A DNA stretch of 19,531 nt, taken from Dehalococcoidia bacterium (GTDB lineage: Bacteria > Chloroflexota > Dehalococcoidia > Bin125). A program made the position numbers and the translations under genes. Shown here piece by piece: positions 14,542 through 19,531 of this stretch. A model generated the notes under the pieces. It was not told the DNA's origin and made no database searches. It was given only the letters and a program-made list of their open reading frames with translations. Positions within the stretch are counted from its first letter, which is position 1. Every line of letters starts with the position of its first letter. The stretch lies in assembly GCA_007571275.1 (NCBI GenBank), contig RKRS01000075.1, forward strand, positions 1 to 19,531. Reading direction: 5' to 3'.

Positions 14542-15588
14542 CTAGTTGTCCTCACCCACCAAAGCGCGTACCTCCGGCGCGAAGCGGTCGGTGCGATCCA
14601 GGCCGATCACTTCCAGCCGGTGGGCGTACTCGACGAACTGCTTCTTGCGCATCAGCATGACCATGTTGTAGCCCTCGTCGAGGTGCTCGATGCCGCCGCC
14701 AGAGAGAATCGCCAGCGCTTCACCGGTCAGCGGGTTCGTGGTCAGCGAGGTCTGCTGTGATTGGGTCAGCAGCGCTTCCTGCATGTCGAGGATGTGGTGC
14801 AGTTCTTCCTTGCGCCAGGGCTCGGTCTCGACCGTGTACTTGAGGTGGGTCACGCCGAAGGCGAGGTGGCGCGACTCGTCCTGCGCTGAGAGGCGGAAGA
14901 TCCGCTTCTCGGCCTCGTTCTGCGCGATCAGCTCGCCCATACGGAAGAGGGTCTGGACAAAACCTTCGCCGACGAGGTGAAGCAGCGCGGTCATCTCGGT
15001 GAAGTCGTCGGAGCCGAGCAGCTGCACGGCGCCCAGACCGGCGCCGGACATCCCGCCGCCGTTGATCAGCGTGCGCTTGCGGAAGACGTCGAGGTGGCGC
15101 GCCTCGTCCATCAGTTGGGTGCCGAGGAAGAGCTGTGACTCGAAGAACTCGGGGTGAATCTGCTCGAGGAAGCGGCCGGGCACGTCGCCGGCGATGAATT
15201 CAACCTGGGTCAGGAAGGTGCAGAGCGTACACATCGCGTGCTCGAGGTCTGGCGGCAGCTCATCGATCGTGTCCCAGGGAATGTCGCGCGCCGAGGACCA
15301 CTGGCGCTGAAGCGCCTCCTCATAGAGCAGCATCGCTGACTCGGTCCAGACGTCGGCCTTGTTCAGGTGCTGGACGCTGTTCGACGGCGTGCGCGGATCG
15401 GCGACCGCGCCACGCGGCGCCCACTGACGCTGGCGGGCTTCATCGTGGTCGTCGACGCTGTAGGTCAGCTGATTGATCGTCTCCAGCGTCAGGCCCTTGC
15501 GACCGGTCTGGATCTCCATGTCCTGGTCGGTATCAACATTGAGCCAGTCGAGGTTGATTCCAGGGACATCGTGCTGAATGGTGGCCAT
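14542..15588 (-). CDS. R2/ferritin-like diiron carboxylate protein (probable catalytic subunit)
   Basis: Protein of 348 aa with a complete class of diiron ligands in the expected order and spacing: E130 (TQVEF), E162 and H165 (DEARH), E208 (GEG), E238 and H241 (DESRH). This four-Glu/two-His set is that of monooxygenases, desaturases and R2-like oxidases. The residue four after H165, where radical-forming R2 proteins have Tyr, is Phe169, so a classic tyrosyl radical R2 is unlikely. No ribonucleotide reductase large subunit is nearby. The substrate is unknown. The ATG at 15588 is chosen because GGAG lies seven bases upstream; an in-frame ATG at 15645 would add 19 residues but has no such site. 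The paralogue lacking most ligands follows after 109 bp. Confidence 0.85.
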   Translation of the reverse strand: MATIQHDVPGINLDWLNVDTDQDMEIQTGRKGLTLETINQLTYSVDDHDEARQRQWAPRGAVADPRTPSNSVQHLNKADVWTESAMLLYEEALQRQWSSARDIPWDTIDELPPDLEHAMCTLCTFLTQVEFIAGDVPGRFLEQIHPEFFESQLFLGTQLMDEARHLDVFRKRTLINGGGMSGAGLGAVQLLGSDDFTEMTALLHLVGEGFVQTLFRMGELIAQNEAEKRIFRLSAQDESRHLAFGVTHLKYTVETEPWRKEELHHILDMQEALLTQSQQTSLTTNPLTGEALAILSGGGIEHLDEGYNMVMLMRKKQFVEYAHRLEVIGLDRTDRFAPEVRALVGEDN

Positions 15589-15712
15589 GAACGCGCTCCA
15601 GAGGTTGGCGGATACCCGCTTGTACGGTTTAGGCGAATGATACATGCTCGCGCCGCTCTGTGCATGTCGCGCAGCTCGATGTGCGCTGCCCCGTCATGTG
15701 TACCATGCGGCC

Positions 15713-16030
15713 ATGTCTATCCTGCCCATCGCCCTGCGCCGCAGACTGCGCAGCTCGGGTTTCTCCGAGGCACAAACTGATGCGCTTGACGAAGCGAGTG
15801 AAGCGACTGCATTGTCAGCTCGGGAAGGGTTGGCCAGCGAATCGACAGCCAATGATCAATTCACGGAGCTTCGTGGAGAAATGGCAGAGTTTCGCGCCGA
15901 AATCAGAGGCGAGATCAAGGCGCTGCGCGCCGACATGAACGCGATGAAGTGGTGGCTGTTTGGCAGTACGGCCGCGCTGATTCTTGCCGCGACCGCGGCA
16001 ATCCTGTCCGCGATCGTTGTGTGGGGATAG
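15713..16030 (+). CDS. Small coiled-coil protein with C-terminal membrane anchor
   Basis: Protein of 105 aa. A basic N-terminus (ALRRRLRSSGFSEAQTDAL) is followed by a heptad-like helix rich in Glu, Arg and Ala (about residues 48-79, ELRGEMAEFRAEIRGEIKAL) and one hydrophobic segment at about 82-102. This resembles DUF1640/CCDC90-type bacterial coiled-coil proteins, which are tail-anchored and of uncertain role. The ATG at 15713 is preferred over an upstream in-frame ATG at 15644 because the extra residues (Cys/Arg-rich) do not look like protein; no clear ribosome site precedes either. The stop is 18 bp before recF on the same strand. It is divergent from the R2-like pair, with 124 bp between them. 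Confidence 0.7.
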   Translation: MSILPIALRRRLRSSGFSEAQTDALDEASEATALSAREGLASESTANDQFTELRGEMAEFRAEIRGEIKALRADMNAMKWWLFGSTAALILAATAAILSAIVVWG

Positions 16031-16048
16031 CGGCATACACTCCGACGT

Positions 16049-17185
16049 GTGCACCTGACCCGCCTGCAACTCTCCGACTTCCGCTCCTGGTCTCAGCTGG
16101 ACCTCGATCTGTCGCCTGGGATCACGCTGATCAGCGGAGCGAACGCGGCTGGCAAGTCGAACCTGATCGAAGCGATCTACATGCTCGCGTCGCTGCGCTC
16201 GACGCGGGCGCAAACCGAAGGCGAGTTGATCCGCTGGCAGGCGGATCAGCCGCAGGTCATGCGCATCGCCGGCATGGCCGTCCGGGATTCTGAATCAGTG
16301 GAGGTCGAGGTCTCCCTCGCCGCCCGTGTTGGCGGAGCCGCCGGGAGCGCGCGCCAACGCTCCGGCGCGCCGCTGGCCAACAAGCGAATTCGTGTGAACG
16401 GCGTCGCACGACGCGCGTCGGACGCGCTTGGCGCAATTCGCGCCGTGCAATTCACGACGTTCGACCTCGATCTGCTGACCGGTCCCTCGGCCGTCCGACG
16501 ACGATATCTCGATGTCGTGATTGGACAGCTGCAGCGCTCGCACGCGGCCAACCTGAGCCGATATCAACGCGCCTTGACGCAACGCAACGCGCTGCTCAAG
16601 CGGATCGCCGAGAGGCGCGCGGGCGAATCGGAATTGGAGCATTGGGACGACCTGTTGCAGGCGTCGGCCGAGCCGATTTGGCTGGCGCGGGCAGAGGCGG
16701 CGGCTGCCTTGTCGGAATTGGCCGCTGCGCGACACCTGGCGCTGCGCTCGCCGGATGGTTCGCTTGAGCGGTTGACGCTGACCTACTCGCCAGCTGACTC
16801 ACAGACGCTGCGCGAGTCGCGGCGACGGGACCTGGGGCGTGGGTCGACGACCGTCGGCCCGCACCGCGACGAGCTGTTCATTGATCTCGATGGCAAGCCG
16901 GCGGCCAACTTCGCCTCACGCGCCCAGCAGCGGGCGGCTGCGCTGAGCATGCGATTGGCCGAGGCGGACTTTCTGGCGGCCGAGTCCGATGATTCGCCGA
17001 TCCTCCTGCTCGACGATGTCTTCAGTGAACTCGATCCGCCTCGGCGTGAACGGACGGCTGAGGCGGTGTCGGCGGTCGAACAGGTCATCATGACAACCGC
17101 CGACCCCGATGTGGTTCCATTCGAGCCATCCGCCTTGACTGCCTCGTTCGCCATTGTTGATGGCCGGATGCTACTGCGTGCCTAA
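16049..17185 (+). CDS. recF: RecF, DNA replication/repair ABC-type ATPase
   Basis: Protein of 378 aa, normal for RecF. Walker A is GANAAGKS (30-37) in the early block LQLSDFRSW...GITLISG. Walker B is ILLLDDVFSELD (from 318). VGPHRDEL and a signature-like motif SRAQQR (290-295) lie before it. RecF loads RecO/RecR and RecA at single-strand gaps. The signature has Ala292 where many RecF proteins have Gly, a change I cannot judge without an alignment. The gene is not in the usual dnaA-dnaN-recF-gyrB context; no replication gene flanks it here. It starts with GTG at 16049 and ends 9 bp before the convergent 56-aa zinc-ribbon gene. The family is certain. Confidence 0.93.
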   Translation: MHLTRLQLSDFRSWSQLDLDLSPGITLISGANAAGKSNLIEAIYMLASLRSTRAQTEGELIRWQADQPQVMRIAGMAVRDSESVEVEVSLAARVGGAAGSARQRSGAPLANKRIRVNGVARRASDALGAIRAVQFTTFDLDLLTGPSAVRRRYLDVVIGQLQRSHAANLSRYQRALTQRNALLKRIAERRAGESELEHWDDLLQASAEPIWLARAEAAAALSELAAARHLALRSPDGSLERLTLTYSPADSQTLRESRRRDLGRGSTTVGPHRDELFIDLDGKPAANFASRAQQRAAALSMRLAEADFLAAESDDSPILLLDDVFSELDPPRRERTAEAVSAVEQVIMTTADPDVVPFEPSALTASFAIVDGRMLLRA

Positions 17186-17194
17186 CGCTGGCTG

Positions 17195-17365
17195 CTACAG
17201 CTTCGGTAGCGGAGCGCGCTGGCCGCGTTTGCAGCGTCGACACTTCCAGACGATCGTGACGTACTCCGAATGCTCTTCGACGCGGCAGGCCAGCGCGCCG
17301 CGTTGGGTGTGCTTGCGGCTGGGACAGTCCTGGTTCGTACAACGAATCTCGTGCTCTCGCGCCAT
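17195..17365 (-). CDS. Small Com-like zinc-ribbon protein, 56 aa
   Basis: Short gene with an excellent ribosome site: AGGAGGGG (17369-17376 on the minus strand) just before the ATG at 17365. The protein has two Cys knuckles, C9-x4-C14 (RCTNQDC) and C42-x2-C45 (WKCRRCKRG), about 27 residues apart, in a basic chain that ends APLPKL. The layout (IRC...C, then a strand, then KCRRCKR) resembles Com, the zinc-binding translational activator of phage Mu's mom gene, and other small phage zinc ribbons; this is similarity by eye only. The gene begins 46 bp after the portal-like frame on the same strand and is probably co-transcribed with it. Its likely role is RNA or DNA binding. Confidence 0.75.
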   Translation of the reverse strand: MAREHEIRCTNQDCPSRKHTQRGALACRVEEHSEYVTIVWKCRRCKRGQRAPLPKL

Positions 17366-17411
17366 CAGCCCCTCCTGTCTGTAGTTGATGGATTACAGAT
17401 ACTGTTTGCTG

Positions 17412-18944
17412 CTACGGATTGACCGTGCGGTCGTCGTCCGCCGCTGTCAGCCGACCGAGCGGCGTCAGATGACCCTGCAACCGGCTGGAGCCGGGCGCCT
17501 GGCGCCCACTCAGGTCCGACGGCTGAGACGCGTCAGCGCCACGGGCGCTGATCAGATCACGCTCAAGGCGGGCCTGTTCCATTCGCCATTGACGATGCCG
17601 CGCCAGCACCTGCTCCGCGTGTTCTTCACCGATGTACTGCTCGAGATAGGCGCGCTGATCCAATGGATCGAGCGGATCGTTGAGGCGCGCTCGTCCGTGT
17701 TCCTGCACGGCGATTCGTTGCGCCGACGAGTACGGATCGATCCAGACATCAATGTCCAGTGAGGGGATCACGGTTGGTTCAACGCAGACGGTTTCGCGAC
17801 GTCGTACGCGCCCGTTCTTGCCTTTCGCGAACACCCAAATCGGCGCGCCGAATCCGCCGTCTGCGAGCGGTTTCGACATCACCAGCGCGAGGTTGCGCAA
17901 CATGATGCGGACGGCTCTGGTCTGGGCTCGTTTGAGTTGTTGGACCTGCAGGCTGCGAGAGCCCAGCAGCAAGTTCAGTGTGTGCGGTTGCGTATTGGGT
18001 CCGATCTCGCCGCGTTCCACCGAGCCCGAATCCGGCGCTGCCGCGATCAGCTCGTCGTGCGACATCCGCAGGAACTCGACGAACGCCGGGTCGATACGAA
18101 ATTCGACCCGATGCAGCGACGCGCCCGCCGGTAGCGCCTGAGCCGCCGCGGCGTCGGGCGTCAGTTCGATCCGATTGCCGTCGTCGTCAGTTTTCCAGGA
18201 ACCGTCCGCCAACTGGATCCAGTACAGCGGGATCGCGGTTTGTTCGGCCAGAAACCGACCCAGCGATCGCTCGTAGTCGTAGCCAGGTTTTGCTCGGTAA
18301 ATGCCCTCCAGGGTGGGCTCCCAACGCCTCACCATGTCGGGATGGTCGTTGGTATCCGCCTCAGCGATGGCGAAGGGCGGCATCTCGTACGGATGTGGAT
18401 GGGACTTGATCAACGTCCACTCGTGTCGCGGCCGGTCGTGACCGCGACGTGCATGTGCGCTTGTCCCTGCCTCCAGCGCCGCCAGCTCGTAGTACTCCGA
18501 CCTGGTCCAGACCGATGCGACGCGGACACGCTCACCCCAGCCAGCTCCCGACGGCTCCTCTGGCAGCGGCGCCTCGACCGCGCGAGAGATCGTCAGCGCC
18601 TGCTCGCCGGCGATGCTGCTCATGCGCAGTTCGAGCTGTTCCTGATCGCGTAACCGATCGCGGTATTCGAACAACCCGACCTCGCGCAGGACCACTGCGA
18701 GCCCGAGTCCGTTACCGGAGCCATGATCTTCGATGAACGCGAACTGGTCTGGCCGAATGACTTCCACGTCCCAGGGAAATCCGCTCGCCGCCTGACGCTG
18801 ACGATCCCGATCACGCCGACTGGCCTCGGTCTCGATCCAGGGCAACGATGGTCCGTCTTCTGAGCGCGCGCGACGAAATCGGCGACGTTCTTCCGGGTCT
18901 TCGGGTCGGGCGCCGCGTTGCTCACGAGCGGGCATCGGCGGCAA
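17412..18944 (-). CDS. Phage portal-like protein, C-terminal part (after in-frame UGA)
   Basis: Open frame of 510 codons from the first possible start (TTG at 18944) to the TAG at 17412. It is in the same frame as the N-terminal part at 18987-19448: only one UGA (18987-18989) interrupts a 678-codon frame. No ribosome site precedes the TTG or the ATG at 18935, which argues against independent translation. Sequence style fits a phage portal: WDVEVIRPDQFAFIED, a YYELA strand, a region near EPTLEGIYRAKPGYDYERSL followed by TAIPLYWIQLADG, and long helices such as LQVQQLKRAQTRAVRIMLRNL. The portal call is an inference from overall pattern, without a decisive motif. No terminase or capsid gene is in the window. 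It could be a prophage remnant or a domesticated phage gene. Confidence 0.6.
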   Translation of the reverse strand: MPPMPAREQRGARPEDPEERRRFRRARSEDGPSLPWIETEASRRDRDRQRQAASGFPWDVEVIRPDQFAFIEDHGSGNGLGLAVVLREVGLFEYRDRLRDQEQLELRMSSIAGEQALTISRAVEAPLPEEPSGAGWGERVRVASVWTRSEYYELAALEAGTSAHARRGHDRPRHEWTLIKSHPHPYEMPPFAIAEADTNDHPDMVRRWEPTLEGIYRAKPGYDYERSLGRFLAEQTAIPLYWIQLADGSWKTDDDGNRIELTPDAAAAQALPAGASLHRVEFRIDPAFVEFLRMSHDELIAAAPDSGSVERGEIGPNTQPHTLNLLLGSRSLQVQQLKRAQTRAVRIMLRNLALVMSKPLADGGFGAPIWVFAKGKNGRVRRRETVCVEPTVIPSLDIDVWIDPYSSAQRIAVQEHGRARLNDPLDPLDQRAYLEQYIGEEHAEQVLARHRQWRMEQARLERDLISARGADASQPSDLSGRQAPGSSRLQGHLTPLGRLTAADDDRTVNP

Positions 18945-18986
18945 TCGATCGGCTGCGCGCTGCCAGTGCAGGACGCCGAAGCAGAG

Positions 18987-18989
18987 TCA
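18987..18989 (-). other. In-frame UGA splitting the portal-like frame
   Basis: Codon 154 of the frame beginning at 19448 is TGA. The residues on each side read as one continuous protein (LGYGQA, then LCFGVLHWQRA), and there is no frame change or second stop. The next base is C, the context with the weakest UGA termination. UGA is an ordinary stop for other genes here, for example those ending at 3280, 6588, 8059 and 10270. Confidence 0.85.
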
Positions 18990-19448
18990 GGCCTGTCCGT
19001 ATCCGAGATCAGCCTGCAGCGACAGTTGCGAGCGTTCCTCGACCTGCCGCAGCCCCTGTTCCAGAACATGCTCCAGGTTGTCGGCCGCCTGTCGCGCAGA
19101 GGGTGAGTCGTCGGGCGGCTCGACGTGGACGCGCAGCGGATGCTCGGTCAGGCGCTGACGCAACTGCGACCAGGTCCGTCGTAACAGATCGGTCTGCCAT
19201 GGCTCCGCGTCAAGATGCGGCGCGGAGAATCGCGGGTCAGCCTCGCGGGTGTTGTACAGGTGCGCCTCGCGATGTCGAATCCGTTCGTGTAACGCCGAGA
19301 AGCGACTCAGCGACCTACGAAGCGTCGAACGCCCGCCGCCCAGCTGGGCGAGCAGCCGGTTGAGGTCGGCCTCCGATAGCGTCGTGGCCAGAATCGATGT
19401 CGCCGCTTCCTCCGCGACAGCCGAGTCGGTGTATGCCAGCGTGGTCAT
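18987..19448 (-). CDS. Phage portal-like protein, N-terminal part (ends at in-frame UGA)
   Basis: Frame of 153 codons ending at the UGA. The ATG at 19448 is well supported by GGAGG (19455-19459, minus strand) six bases upstream; a longer in-frame TTG start at 19490 would add 14 residues and is not needed. The protein has RRSLSRFSALHERIRHREAHLYN, then PWQTDLLRRTWSQLRQRL and an acidic helical stretch (ARQAADNLEHVLEQGL). These match the way portal proteins begin: an Arg/Tyr-rich opening, then helices and a strand leading to a Gly-rich turn. By itself it is too short for a portal (usually 400-700 aa); joined with the downstream part it would be 678 codons, a normal size. Confidence 0.6.
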   Translation of the reverse strand: MTTLAYTDSAVAEEAATSILATTLSEADLNRLLAQLGGGRSTLRRSLSRFSALHERIRHREAHLYNTREADPRFSAPHLDAEPWQTDLLRRTWSQLRQRLTEHPLRVHVEPPDDSPSARQAADNLEHVLEQGLRQVEERSQLSLQADLGYGQA

Positions 19449-19495
19449 GGATTCCCTCCAACAATCAGAATGTTCGAGCTGAATTGGCAACTCTG

Positions 19496-19525
19496 ATTAT
19501 GAGAATATTTGTTCTATAAAGTCAA
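19496..19525 (-). promoter_or_regulatory. Sigma70-type promoter of the portal-like unit
   Basis: On the minus strand TTGACT (19520-19525) and CATAAT (19496-19501) are separated by 18 bases, each one mismatch from the sigma70 consensus. The predicted transcript starts near 19489, leaving a leader of about 40 bases before the ATG at 19448. The block 19481-19525 is clearly AT-rich against the GC-rich surroundings. Confidence 0.7.
19503..19514 (-). promoter_or_regulatory. SOS-box-like operator inside the promoter spacer
   Basis: GAACAAATATTC on the minus strand differs at one base from the Gram-positive LexA (DinR) core GAAC-N4-GTTC and lies between the -35 and -10 hexamers, where a bound repressor would block RNA polymerase. 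The LexA site used by this organism is not known from the window, so this is a candidate only. Confidence 0.35.
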
Positions 19526-19531
19526 GCGACA

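Noticed and set aside
14542..15588. Ribonucleotide reductase beta subunit (nrdB/nrdF)
   Set aside because: There is no R1 gene nearby, the first ligand is Glu and Phe replaces the radical Tyr, and the flanking blocks (LINGGG) are not those of NrdB/NrdF.
15589..15645. Longer start for the catalytic R2-like protein (ATG at 15645)
   Set aside because: The ATG at 15588 has GGAG seven bases upstream; the 19 extra residues have no support and there is no similar site before 15645.
17088..17342. 84-aa minus-strand frame overlapping the recF end
   Set aside because: It is out of frame with the 56-aa zinc-ribbon gene, which has the strong ribosome site and paired Cys motifs, and it runs into recF.
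18957..18989. Selenocysteine at the in-frame UGA with a downstream SECIS-like hairpin (GCG, bulge, CTGC-ACTG-GCAG, CGC)
   Set aside because: The stem is only seven pairs with a two-base bulge and the loop lacks the G/U features of known bacterial SECIS elements. Portal-like proteins are not known selenoproteins and no sel genes are present.
17412..19448. Genetic-code change (UGA as sense)
   Set aside because: Several intact genes in the window end with TGA at the expected protein length, so UGA is a normal stop here.

Overview
The window is a high-GC bacterial chromosome segment with dense coding on both strands. Protein style points to a Chloroflexota-type bacterium: the MoxR-like ATPase carrying GIFCINELPDL, the AIR-synthase-like protein, the short RCK K+ channel, and REP palindromes whose translations read like VIPAKAGTH. 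This placement is an inference from protein character; there is no rRNA or other marker in the window.

Layout. (1) 1-1969: the end of an OmpR-type response regulator and its sensor histidine kinase. (2) 1970-2350: a gene-free patch of palindromic repeats, namely a REPIN-like double hairpin between two copies of an identical 45-bp repeat. (3) 2351-5402: an unrecognised 309-aa protein, convergent with a 705-aa PEP-utilising-enzyme relative that has the swivelling phosphohistidine domain but no ATP-grasp domain. (4) 5403-5604: another REP copy and a purine-rich tract. (5) 5605-11111: a co-directional cluster of a HypE/PurM-like protein, a MoxR-type AAA+ ATPase, a VWA protein with intact MIDAS, and a two-TM K+ channel with one RCK_N domain. 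(6) 11139-13191: a zinc-ribbon membrane protein and a VOC protein on the minus strand, divergent from a diacylglycerol-kinase-family lipid kinase. (7) 13194-15588: two tandem R2/ferritin-like paralogues. The upstream one has a full six-residue diiron ligand set; in the downstream one four of the six positions are replaced. (8) 15713-17185: a small coiled-coil, tail-anchored protein and RecF. (9) 17195-19531: a phage-flavoured minus-strand unit made of a portal-like reading frame split by one in-frame UGA, followed by a 56-aa Com-like zinc-ribbon gene. It is preceded by an AT-rich sigma70-type promoter with a near-match to the Gram-positive SOS box in its spacer.

How the genes may work together. 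The kinase and regulator form a classic two-component pair. The MoxR and VWA genes are the usual chaperone-like pair that remodels or loads cofactor into a partner; here they share a run with a HypE-like ATP-binding enzyme and a K+ channel, and the substrate is unknown. The two R2-like genes look like an active-plus-scaffold heteromer, comparable in logic to the alpha/beta subunits of bacterial multicomponent monooxygenases or yeast Rnr2/Rnr4.

The two features most worth attention are the R2-like pair (14542-15588 with 13194-14432) and the UGA-interrupted portal-like frame with its SOS-like promoter (17195-19531).
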